Source of the DNA: JAJDUF01 sp965214295
GTDB taxonomy: Bacteria > Chloroflexota > UBA11872 > UBA12225 > JAJDUF01
Direction: 5' to 3'
DNA: 64,000 bases
Assembly (NCBI GenBank): GCA_965214295.1
Contig: OZ243944.1
Coordinates: 2,666,001-2,730,000, forward strand
Shown here in pieces: positions 1 to 7,401 of the stretch; the stretch's first letter is position 1, and each line of letters opens with the position of its first letter. Both the position numbers and the translations under genes were made by a program. Under the pieces are notes generated by a model. That model did no database searches. It was not told the origin of the DNA and was given only the letters and a program-made list of their open reading frames with translations.

Positions 1-2
1 GC

Positions 3-1286
3 GAACGCGCCGCGGACCTCACGCAGCCGGCGCACGATGCGGTAGAGGCGGTCGTGCCGCTGGTACGCAACCTGTTCGATGCGGTGCAGAGCTTTGCCCG
101 CGAGGTTGCAGAATCCGGGCGTGGCAACGGTGACGCAATCGGTCAATATATCCAGCGGTCGGGCGACCGCCAACTGCGGCTGACCGCTGGCAACCGCCGG
201 ACGGAAGCCTGGGAGCGTGTGGAGGAGGCGTGGGTGGCGCTGGCCGAGGGGCTGGTGGTGCTGGGGCAGGCGATTGCCCGGCTCCATGGCGCGCTCGCCG
301 ACTTTCGCGGTGCAAGTGAGGAGCTTGACGAGAAGCTGGGGGATATTCAGGGCGCCGAGCGTGAGGTGGGCGACACTCGCGCCAGCCTGGAGGAGATCAT
401 CGCCGCGCCGCAGGAGGGCATGATCTATTGGCTGGAGGCGGACTGGCGCGGAGTGACGCTGCGGTCGGCGCCGCTGGACGTAGGCGAGCTCCTGCGGCAG
501 ACGCTATTTGCCACCTGTGACTGTGTGATTATGACTTCGGCGACGTTGCAGGTAGGTGGCAGCTTTCGCTACGTGCTGGAGCGGCTGGGGCTGGAGCGCG
601 ATACGTCGTGCCTGGCGGTCGCTTCGCCGTTCGACTACCGGCGACAGGCGCTATTGTGCGTGGCCGGCGATCTGCCGCCGCCGTTTGCGCCGGTCTATGC
701 CGACGCGCTGCACGCGGCGCTCCAGGACATCTGCCGGTCGTCCGGCGGCCAGACGTTGATTCTCTTCACCTCGCACGCGGCGCTGCGGGGCGCGTACATG
801 GCCTTGAAAAGCTCAGTGCGGGACTTGACGGTCTTGGGGCAGGGGGTGGACGGCCCGCGTACCCAGCTGCTCGAACGCTTCCGCACGACCCCGGGCACCG
901 TCTTGCTCGGTACCAGCTCGTTCTGGGAGGGAGTGGACTTGCTCGGCGAGGCCTTGACGTGCCTGGTGATCGTCAAACTGCCGTTTACCGTCCCGACCGA
1001 CCCGATCTTCGCCGCTCGCTCCGAGGAGCTGTACGGTGACAAGGCTTTCATGGGTTATGCCGTGCCGCAGGCGGTGCTGCGGCTCAAGCAAGGGTTTGGG
1101 CGGCTGATCCGCAGCACGACCGACCGTGGCGTGGTGGTGATCCTCGACAGCCGGGTGCTGACCAAACGGTACGGCCGGCTGTTCCTCAAGTCGCTGCCGC
1201 CGGCCGACATGCGAAAGTGTCGCCGGAGCGAACTGGGTCGTATGGTTGGCAAGTGGCTGCACGGACCACAGGTGGCGAGTAGATAG
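3..1286 (+). CDS. dinG: DinG/Rad3-type ATP-dependent DNA helicase, C-terminal part (gene enters from the left edge)
   Basis: The reading frame is open from the first bases, so the gene begins upstream of the window and only the C-terminal ~427 residues are seen. They carry the second helicase domain of the superfamily 2 DinG/XPD group: a motif III-like MTSATL near nt 532, a GTSSFWEGVDLLGE block near nt 910, and motif VI QGFGRLIRS near nt 1090 holding the arginine finger. The Walker A box and the Fe-S cysteines expected in the N-terminal half lie outside the window. DinG-family helicases unwind 5'-3' and act on R-loops, G-quadruplexes and replication-transcription conflicts. Assignment to DinG rather than another XPD-like helicase rests on the order of these motifs. 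Confidence 0.85.
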   Translation, partial: ERAADLTQPAHDAVEAVVPLVRNLFDAVQSFAREVAESGRGNGDAIGQYIQRSGDRQLRLTAGNRRTEAWERVEEAWVALAEGLVVLGQAIARLHGALADFRGASEELDEKLGDIQGAEREVGDTRASLEEIIAAPQEGMIYWLEADWRGVTLRSAPLDVGELLRQTLFATCDCVIMTSATLQVGGSFRYVLERLGLERDTSCLAVASPFDYRRQALLCVAGDLPPPFAPVYADALHAALQDICRSSGGQTLILFTSHAALRGAYMALKSSVRDLTVLGQGVDGPRTQLLERFRTTPGTVLLGTSSFWEGVDLLGEALTCLVIVKLPFTVPTDPIFAARSEELYGDKAFMGYAVPQAVLRLKQGFGRLIRSTTDRGVVVILDSRVLTKRYGRLFLKSLPPADMRKCRRSELGRMVGKWLHGPQVASR

Positions 1287-1605
1287 CGCCAGTCAATGGG
1301 CTTCCCTGGTGCAGATAGCTGCACTCAGGACAAGTGATGATTAGCGCAGCACCCGCTAATGTCGTGTGTGGGCGCCGCTATCCGGTTAGCTAGAGCGCTC
1401 ATAGATGAACAGTACTCTTGGTCTGGGGAAGAACCAGAGCCAAAAGCGTATCGTGCTCTCTGTTCTGGTGAGGCGCCACCCACTGGCGGTGTGCTGTTCA
1501 ATATGGCGGGCGATGGCATCATTCGAACCCCATCCTCCCCACCAGCCGCACCAGCGGCTGGAAACACGATACTCATACGCTGGTTGTGCTGCGCGCTCGC
1601 TCATA

Positions 1606-1770
1606 CGAAGCCCCCTTGCGGTATAGGATGTGACCACTTGCCACAGCAGTCCGCCACCCATGTGTACCGACAAGGGGGCATGATAGCCCCACCTATACCG
1701 AGGCTCGGTACACATGGAATGGCAACAGACTGCTGTGGCGGATAGTATCCTACTGCAAAGGGGGAGTTGT
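1606..1770. repeat. Long imperfect inverted repeat (two ~65-nt arms) in an intergenic region
   Basis: Arm 1 (1606-1670) and the reverse complement of arm 2 (1705-1770) align through most of their length. The best blocks are CCACAGCAGTC, CCATGTGTACCGA and CCCCCTT followed by GTAGGATA-like bases. The 34-nt centre contains a small GGGGGC/GCCCC hairpin, and an octamer GGTATAGG (1620) recurs as CCTATACC (1692). The rest of the gene-free stretch 1287-1861 shows no convincing coding region. The structure resembles a miniature inverted-repeat element or a large cruciform/structured RNA. No transposase and no clear target duplication were seen. Confidence 0.6.
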
Positions 1771-1861
1771 GTCAAGAGATGAATGAACCGGGGAATGATT
1801 TGTCCGACGCTAGGCAGCGCGTCGAAAGAGTCCTCTGCGGTTGATAGGGAGGGTTGAGGAG

Positions 1862-2677
1862 ATGACTAGACTACGCATACAGACGCTAGAGATCGCTGAC
1901 TGTGAGGCAAGAATGGAGCGGGGCTATTTCGATGAGGGGCAAGTCTCGGATGGAGACTCGCCTGATCCTAACTGGGATGAAGCCTCGTGTGAGGAAAGAA
2001 AGAGCATAGCGCGTCGCGGCTATGCTCTCTACGATGGCTTCCCGTGTCAGCCTGGAGACGAGGTGAGCTTGCCGGAGATCCATGCCAGCATCGGGCTCAA
2101 CTCGCGGGTTACATCCTTCGACGCGGTGCGCTTCCTCGGACGCTCCGCAAAAGCGAGGCCACTGCTTGCCGAAATCCCAGATCAAGCCAGGCTTGAAGAG
2201 AGTAGTGGGGAACAGATTGAGGCCGCTGCCAAACTCATTGATCTATTCACATGCGAAAAAAGTATTGCACTCGGCAAAAGCACAAAGATTCTCCACAAGA
2301 AACGTCCTAAGTTCATACCGGTACTTGACTCGGTTGTTGAGGACTTCCTGCGTAAGAACTTCCCCTACTGTGTCAAAGGTAAATCCTGCACCGCAGCTAT
2401 GCTGTCGGTCTATAAGATGCTTCTTGTAGAGCGCAGTGATACTCTGGGCCGGGTCCAGGCGGCGTTGGCGCAGCGCGGCTTTGCTCTGAGCACTGTTCGC
2501 ATCCTGGACTTCCTGATCTGGCTAAAGTGGAGAAAGTCCGGGTCTAGGTCCGGTCAGCCTCTCCCTACAGGCAAAACTAAATCTATCGTAGGGGTTTGGG
2601 GAGTGAAGAGTCGACCTCAAGCACGCAAGGAGGCCTGCAAGATGTGGGAAGGGCAGAGGCGCGAGAACAAGGACTAG
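1862..2677 (+). CDS. Hypothetical protein, possibly DUF6308-like
   Basis: A 271-residue soluble protein. The ATG at 1862 is chosen because a GGGAGGG ribosome-binding site lies 8-10 nt upstream; a TTG at 1841 is also in frame. No signal peptide or membrane segment is seen. The most distinctive stretch is around residues 148-166, where KILHKKRPKFIPVLDSVV resembles a signature I associate with DUF6308-type proteins of unknown function; this is recollection and not a search result. The C-terminus is basic. The gene is noticeably less GC-rich than its neighbours and stands alone between a palindrome and a convergent gene, which suggests acquired accessory DNA. Confidence 0.55.
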   Translation: MTRLRIQTLEIADCEARMERGYFDEGQVSDGDSPDPNWDEASCEERKSIARRGYALYDGFPCQPGDEVSLPEIHASIGLNSRVTSFDAVRFLGRSAKARPLLAEIPDQARLEESSGEQIEAAAKLIDLFTCEKSIALGKSTKILHKKRPKFIPVLDSVVEDFLRKNFPYCVKGKSCTAAMLSVYKMLLVERSDTLGRVQAALAQRGFALSTVRILDFLIWLKWRKSGSRSGQPLPTGKTKSIVGVWGVKSRPQARKEACKMWEGQRRENKD

Positions 2678-2731
2678 GGAACGCAGGGTGTCTGTGGGCA
2701 AGCCCGTTCTTCCTAGATTACGGGTAGGTTG

Positions 2732-3631
2732 TCAATCCAACCTCGGGTAGAGGAGGAGGCCTTGGCGGTTGGTGCGGGCGCGGTAGAGGGAGCCGCCGAC
2801 GGTGACATAGAGCGTGCGGAGGTCGCTGTCGCCGAACGTGCAGTTGGTGGGGCGGTCTGCCGGGACGGGATGCGTCTCGATCACTCGGCCGGAGGGGGTG
2901 AAGACATATATCAGCGGGCCGGGGCCGCTCTGCTCGAAGCCGGCGGTGGCGACGATGTTGCCGTCGGTGTCAAGGCACATACCGTCAATGCCGCGGTGCG
3001 GACCGAAGTCGTGCAGGATGCGGAACGGGCCGAGCGTGTCGTCGTCCAGGATGGGGTAGGCGCGGAGCTGGCGGAGCGCGTCACCGCCGTAGGCGCTCTG
3101 CGCGACGTAGAGGGTCCGCTGGTCGGGGGCGATCAAGAGGCCGTTGGGCTTGGTCGTGGTGTAGGTCATGCGGTGGATGGACCAGGTGCCGTTGTCCTGC
3201 GGATCGAGGCGGAAGACGGACTCGTGGTCCAACTCCATCGGGTCGTAGTCGTCGTGATAGCGGGGGTCGGTGAACCAGATGCGTCCCTGGGCGTCAATGG
3301 CGAGGTCGTTGGGACTGTTGAGCCGACTGCCGCGTGACCGGCCACCGATTACGGTGCGGCCGCCGTCCGGCTCGTAGCGGGCGATGCAGCGGCCGGCGCC
3401 GGTCACCGGGTCGGTGCTGCCCTCGCAGGCGTAGAGCCGTCCGTCTTTGTCGAGCAGCAGTCCGTTGGCCTGGTTGGTGCCCGTGCGGAACACCGAGCAG
3501 GCGCCGGTAGCCGGCACGTAGCGCATGATGTTGCTGTTCGGGATGTCGGTGAACAGCAGGCCCTCGCCATCCCACGCCGGCCCTTCGGTGAAGCCATATC
3601 CCCCGGCGACAAGCTCAAACTCCCAGCTCAT
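2732..3631 (-). CDS. SMP-30/gluconolactonase/LRE family protein
   Basis: A 299-residue six-bladed beta-propeller of the SMP-30/gluconolactonase family, which hydrolyses sugar lactones such as glucono-1,5-lactone using a bound divalent metal. The N-terminal FTEGPAW segment carries the conserved metal-ligand Glu. Later conserved blocks are NGLLLD, NSPNDLAID, WFTDPRY and a late DTDGNI. The start at 3631 is preferred over an in-frame GTG at 3682, because the propeller begins directly after it and AAAGGG lies just upstream. The gene is divergent from the GntR regulator, so both probably share the control region at 3632-3831. The exact substrate is unknown. Confidence 0.85.
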   Translation of the reverse strand: MSWEFELVAGGYGFTEGPAWDGEGLLFTDIPNSNIMRYVPATGACSVFRTGTNQANGLLLDKDGRLYACEGSTDPVTGAGRCIARYEPDGGRTVIGGRSRGSRLNSPNDLAIDAQGRIWFTDPRYHDDYDPMELDHESVFRLDPQDNGTWSIHRMTYTTTKPNGLLIAPDQRTLYVAQSAYGGDALRQLRAYPILDDDTLGPFRILHDFGPHRGIDGMCLDTDGNIVATAGFEQSGPGPLIYVFTPSGRVIETHPVPADRPTNCTFGDSDLRTLYVTVGGSLYRARTNRQGLLLYPRLD

Positions 3632-3731
3632 ACCTGCACCCTTTCCGTTTCGTCCAGTGAAGTCTCGTGCGTACAGCGCCACAACTCCGGCCTCATGGCG
3701 CGGCTACCATGATACCGGAGCATACTCTGGG

Positions 3732-3760
3732 TTGACTTGGCAATGGGCCGGTTCTATACT
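3732..3760 (+). promoter_or_regulatory. Predicted sigma70-type promoter for the GntR regulator
   Basis: TTGACT at 3732-3737 and TATACT at 3755-3760 are separated by exactly 17 bp, which is close to the consensus. Transcription would begin near 3767, about 65 nt before the predicted GntR start. Confidence 0.7.
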
Positions 3761-3775
3761 TGGCAGCAAACGTGC

Positions 3776-3800
3776 GATGCATCAGGTTGTATGCATCAAT
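3776..3800. promoter_or_regulatory. Candidate GntR operator: duplicated ATGCATCA
   Basis: The octamer ATGCATCA occurs at 3777-3784 and 3791-3798, 14 bp apart, just downstream of the predicted transcription start. Each copy contains a palindromic ATGCAT. The position immediately before a GntR/FCD regulator gene suggests autoregulation and perhaps control of the divergent lactonase. Operator function is inferred. Confidence 0.4.
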
Positions 3801-3831
3801 AGTGGCTGGCCAGCCGGCGGCCCTGTCAGTG

Positions 3832-4566
3832 ATGATGTCTGAGTCCACGCGCGATATGCAACTCGCCACTCCACCGGCGGATCCCCTGGTGGGGTTGGAG
3901 GTGGACCAGCGGCAGCTCGATGAGCGGATCTACGACGCGCTCAGAGAGAAAATCTTGCAGAGTGAGCTGGCCCCGGGGACGGCGCTGACTATCCGCAGCG
4001 TGGCGCAGCGGCTCGGAGTCAGCGTGACCCCGGTGCGCGACGCGCTACGCCGCCTCCAAGCCGAGGGCTTGGTGCAGATGCCGGGACGGGGCGAGACCAC
4101 CGTGGCCCGGTTGGAACCGGGCGAGATTGATGACATCCTGGACTTGCGGCTGGCGCTAGAGCTGCACGCGGCCCGTCGTGGGGTAGCCAGAATGAGCGCC
4201 GCGGAGCTGCGACGCCTGGAAGATTTGTTGGCATCGGCCCGGAGAACGTTTCGGGCCGATGCGTACCATGACTACCCGGCCGCCAGTCGCCTGGATCAGG
4301 AGTTCCATTCGGCCCTGGTGTGGGCTGCCGGCAACGAACGCCTCACGGCGATGTATGAGACGCTGGGTGCCCGGGTGCAGATTGCGCGGGTGTACTACAC
4401 GGCGACCCGGCGGCGTCCCCAGGCCACGTATGAGGAGCATCGGGCCATTCTCGAGGCCTACCGCCAGCGTGATCCGGCGGCTGCCGCCACGGCTGTCGAA
4501 ACGCACATCGAGCACACGCGCCAGCACATCGCCCACCTGCTAAGAGCAACAGACGGAAGGAGGTAA
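3832..4566 (+). CDS. GntR-family transcriptional regulator (FCD/FadR subfamily)
   Basis: About 244 residues. The N-terminal winged helix-turn-helix carries the GntR signature: LDERIYDALREKIL, then LGVSVTPVRDALRRLQAEGLV. It is followed by an all-helical FCD ligand-binding domain with DLRLALE, LDQEFHSAL and a late EEHRAILEAY ... HIEHTRQHI, which supply the usual Asp/His metal ligands. Two consecutive ATG codons at 3832 and 3835 are the likely start; a longer reading frame upstream overlaps the promoter. It is divergent from the lactonase gene and ends 134 nt before the sugar-binding lipoprotein, so it probably senses a sugar acid or related catabolite and controls this block. Confidence 0.9.
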   Translation: MMSESTRDMQLATPPADPLVGLEVDQRQLDERIYDALREKILQSELAPGTALTIRSVAQRLGVSVTPVRDALRRLQAEGLVQMPGRGETTVARLEPGEIDDILDLRLALELHAARRGVARMSAAELRRLEDLLASARRTFRADAYHDYPAASRLDQEFHSALVWAAGNERLTAMYETLGARVQIARVYYTATRRRPQATYEEHRAILEAYRQRDPAAAATAVETHIEHTRQHIAHLLRATDGRR

Positions 4567-4700
4567 GGCCGACAACCGATACGCGACGATTGACTGTGCC
4601 GGCGGGGCTGCGCCGCGCCGTGCAGCTAGGCGAGACGGCCCAAGTCTGCACTTTGGACGTTGTCAGAGGTGACGAAAAGCAAGGAGAAGGAGGGGGAATC

Positions 4701-6302
4701 ATGGGATCGAGAACGAAGAGGCACTTCACCCGACGGACCACGATGCTCACATTCGGAGCGCTGGCCGGTGGCGTGCTGCTCGCGGCCTGTGGGGAAATCG
4801 AGATTCGCTATGTCCAAGGCCCGGCGGGACCGGCCGGCCCCGCTGGCGCGCAGGGTGAGCGGGGAGCCAGCGGGACCGCTGGCGCGCAAGGTGCGGCCGG
4901 GACTGCCGGGCAGACTATCGTGGTCGAGAAGGAGAAGCCGATCATCGTCGAGAAGATCGTCGAGAAGCCGGTCGTCGTCGAGAGGATCGTCGAGAAGCCG
5001 GTCGTCGTCGAGAAGGTCGTCGAAGTGCCGGTATCGCAGACGCGGACGGAACATGCGCCGGCCAAGGCCCCTGGCCCCCCACCGGCGCCCGGCCAAGCGC
5101 AGGGCACCATCCGGTTCATGTTCCGCGCCGGACCTGAGGAGAAGGGATTCGAGGCTATCACCAAGGTGTTCCGTGAGCGCAACCCGAACGTGGAGGTGGT
5201 CACCGAGCCTACTGCGGGCGGCCACGAGTCGAAGATGCTGATCCAAACCGCCGCCGGCACGGAACCTGACCTGATGTGGACGGCGAGCATCGGCAACCTG
5301 TACGACTTTGTGGCCTATGACGTCTGGCTGCCGCTCGACGCTTACGCGAAGCGGGACAAGATCAATCTGGAAGAGTGGTACCCGGCGGCTGTCGAGACGA
5401 TGCGTGAGGACGGCATCCTCTGGGCGTTGCCGCTGTGGTCGCACCCTTCGATCACCGGCCTCTACTACAACAAGGACAAGTTCGACCAGGCCGGCCTCGA
5501 ATATCCGAACGAGAGCTGGACACAGGACAAGCTGCTCGAGACGGCCCAACAGCTGACCAGGCGGAGCGAGTCGGGCGAGGCCAAGGACCAGCAGTGGGGC
5601 TACCGGCCCTTGACCGGGTACTACAATGGGTTCCTGCAGGACATCTGGGCCGGCGGCGGCAGCGCGCTGAATAAAGAGCGGACGGGATCCCAGTTCAACG
5701 AAGGGGTCGTCCGCGACGCTATCCAGCGCGTCTACGACTGGTTTCACCGCTACCGCACCGTACTACCGCCGGAATGGTCCTGGGGCGGTAGTCCCCCGGC
5801 CAAGCTGCCGCAGAGCACGATGGCTATGTGGGCGAATGGCTATTGGGGCTGGTGGGGCTCCCAGGCCTGGGAATTCAACTGGGGCGTGACCCAGCTCCCG
5901 ACGGGTCGCGGGGGAACGAACGGGGGCATGCTGCAGACCGACGCTATTCCGATTACCAGGCGGAGCGAGTTCCCCGACGCGGCTTGGGAATTGCACAAGC
6001 TGCACTCCTCGAAGGAAGGCGGCTTGATGCTCAACGATCATCGGCTGATTCCCAGCTCGCGGCCCGATGTGTGGACCGATCCGAAGCTGACGGCGACGGA
6101 GGCACACCGTTCGTGGCACAAGACGTTGCTCTCGGCTCACCCGCTGGAGTATCCTGCCAACCTGTGGGTGTCGCAGTTCCACAGCCAACTCACCGCGGGC
6201 GCCCACCCGATCTGGAAGGGCGAGCTTTCGGTGGACCAAGGGGTCCAGCAGTTGACGCGCATAGCCGCGAACATCCTCAACCGACCCCGGCCCCGGCTGT
6301 AA
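4701..6302 (+). CDS. Sugar ABC-transporter substrate-binding lipoprotein with collagen-like linker
   Basis: A 533-residue extracellular solute-binding protein of family 1 (MalE-like). An AGGAGGGGG site lies just before the ATG. The N-terminus has a twin-arginine sequence TRRTTML, a hydrophobic stretch and the lipobox LLAAC, so it is probably a Tat-exported lipoprotein. Residues ~38-72 are Gly-X-Y repeats (GPAGPAGPAGAQG and similar), followed by a Val/Ile-Glu-Lys-rich repeated segment (KPVVVE units), which together should form a long stalk before the binding domain that starts near residue 130. No permease or ATPase genes follow, so the partner transporter must be encoded elsewhere. The neighbouring alpha-galactosidase suggests an oligosaccharide ligand. 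Confidence 0.9.
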   Translation: MGSRTKRHFTRRTTMLTFGALAGGVLLAACGEIEIRYVQGPAGPAGPAGAQGERGASGTAGAQGAAGTAGQTIVVEKEKPIIVEKIVEKPVVVERIVEKPVVVEKVVEVPVSQTRTEHAPAKAPGPPPAPGQAQGTIRFMFRAGPEEKGFEAITKVFRERNPNVEVVTEPTAGGHESKMLIQTAAGTEPDLMWTASIGNLYDFVAYDVWLPLDAYAKRDKINLEEWYPAAVETMREDGILWALPLWSHPSITGLYYNKDKFDQAGLEYPNESWTQDKLLETAQQLTRRSESGEAKDQQWGYRPLTGYYNGFLQDIWAGGGSALNKERTGSQFNEGVVRDAIQRVYDWFHRYRTVLPPEWSWGGSPPAKLPQSTMAMWANGYWGWWGSQAWEFNWGVTQLPTGRGGTNGGMLQTDAIPITRRSEFPDAAWELHKLHSSKEGGLMLNDHRLIPSSRPDVWTDPKLTATEAHRSWHKTLLSAHPLEYPANLWVSQFHSQLTAGAHPIWKGELSVDQGVQQLTRIAANILNRPRPRL

Positions 6303-6323
6303 GCACCGAGAGGAACAGCTTGC

Positions 6324-6373
6324 AGAGGGTGTTGCTCTTCCTCCGGCTCAAGCTACGGGGAGCACACCCTCTG
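6324..6373. terminator. Strong hairpin between the binding-protein gene and the reductase
   Basis: CAGAGGGTGTTGCTC (6324-6338) pairs with GAGCACACCCTCTG (6360-6373) with a single bulge and a 21-nt loop. No U-tract follows. It could be a 3' stabiliser or partial terminator giving higher expression of the binding protein than of downstream genes, as is common for transporter binding proteins. Confidence 0.5.
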
Positions 6374-6399
6374 ATTCTGTCGTGGGGGAGAGCTTCCGC

Positions 6400-7365
6400 A
6401 TGGAGACGAGCAAGCTGGAGCAACGGCCCTTTGGTCGTACCGGCGAGCACGTGACCGTCGTCGGGTTGGGTGGAGTTGGTCTGCCGCGGGTATCCTTCGC
6501 GGACGGCGTGGCGACGGTACGGCGTGCGTTGGAGTTAGGCATCACCTACTTCGATACGGCCCCGCTCTACAGTCGCGGGGTCGCGCAGGCCATTCTCGGT
6601 GTGGCCTTGGAGGGACGCCGCGAGCCACACCTGCTGGCTACCAAGCTGGGCTATCTGGCGCACCCGAGCCGCTTTCGCTCGCCCGAGGCCCTACGCACGC
6701 AGTTTGAGGAGAACCTGCGGCTGTTGCGCCGCGATAGCGTAGACGTGCTCCTGGCCCATGAAGCCGATCAGCACTACTGGTGGGCCGACGATCTGCGCGA
6801 CGATCCGCTCGTTGACCCGGCGACCGAGTACGATATTGCGAACGCGCCAATCATGCAGGTGCTCCAAGAGGAGCAGGCCCAAGGCCGCTGCCGCTTCATC
6901 GGCATCAGCGGCAATACGCCTGATCGGCTGGCGCATATCTTGCCCGCTATGGAGGTGGATGTCTGTTTAACCGCCTTCAACTACGGCGTCATCCACCGTG
7001 GCGCCCGCCGCACGCTCTTGCCCATTGCCCAGGCACGCAGCGTGGCAGTGCTGCTGGGAGGAGTCTTCCGACAAGGCCGGCTGGTGACGATTCGCCCGGA
7101 GTGGCTTCAGACACCGCCAAGCTGGCCAGACTGGATGACGCCCGAAGTGCAGGGCCGCGTCGTGCGCCTCGCGGCGCTGCAACAGGAGAGCGGGCTGTCG
7201 TTAGTCACGCTGACGCTCCGGTATCTGGTGGCCGATCCGGGCATTGCCACCATCCTGGTCGGGGCGGCAACACCGGTCGAGATCGAGGAAAGCGTGGCGG
7301 CCGTCCAGGCGGGACCGCTGGCGCCCGATCTGCACCGGGCAGTGGAGGCGTTGGGCTTGCCCTGA
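6400..7365 (+). CDS. Aldo/keto reductase
   Basis: A 321-residue TIM-barrel NADPH-dependent oxidoreductase. The catalytic tetrad is visible: Asp and Tyr in FDTAPLYSRG (~residue 48), Lys in ATKLGY (~75) and His in LLAHEAD (~113). The C-terminal part holds the cofactor phosphate-binding region ILVGAATP. The start at 6400 is preferred over a GTG at 6382, because a GGGGGAG site precedes it. Members of this branch often act on L-fucose, D-threo-aldose or galactose-type sugars. The location between a sugar-binding protein and an alpha-galactosidase supports sugar oxidation or reduction, but the substrate is unproven. Confidence 0.88.
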   Translation: METSKLEQRPFGRTGEHVTVVGLGGVGLPRVSFADGVATVRRALELGITYFDTAPLYSRGVAQAILGVALEGRREPHLLATKLGYLAHPSRFRSPEALRTQFEENLRLLRRDSVDVLLAHEADQHYWWADDLRDDPLVDPATEYDIANAPIMQVLQEEQAQGRCRFIGISGNTPDRLAHILPAMEVDVCLTAFNYGVIHRGARRTLLPIAQARSVAVLLGGVFRQGRLVTIRPEWLQTPPSWPDWMTPEVQGRVVRLAALQQESGLSLVTLTLRYLVADPGIATILVGAATPVEIEESVAAVQAGPLAPDLHRAVEALGLP

Positions 7366-7401
7366 CGGCGCCGGGGGTGAGGCGGGAAGGGGGCAGTAGC
7401 G

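Noticed and set aside
1359..1775. Overlapping open frames of ~130 codons on both strands
   Set aside because: No RBS, odd composition, and they run through the long inverted repeat. Not supported as genes.
4626..5747. A 373-codon minus-strand open frame opposite the sugar-binding protein
   Set aside because: Its low-complexity DDRLLDD-type repeats are the antisense reading of the Val-Glu-Lys linker. The plus strand has a clear RBS, lipobox and family match.
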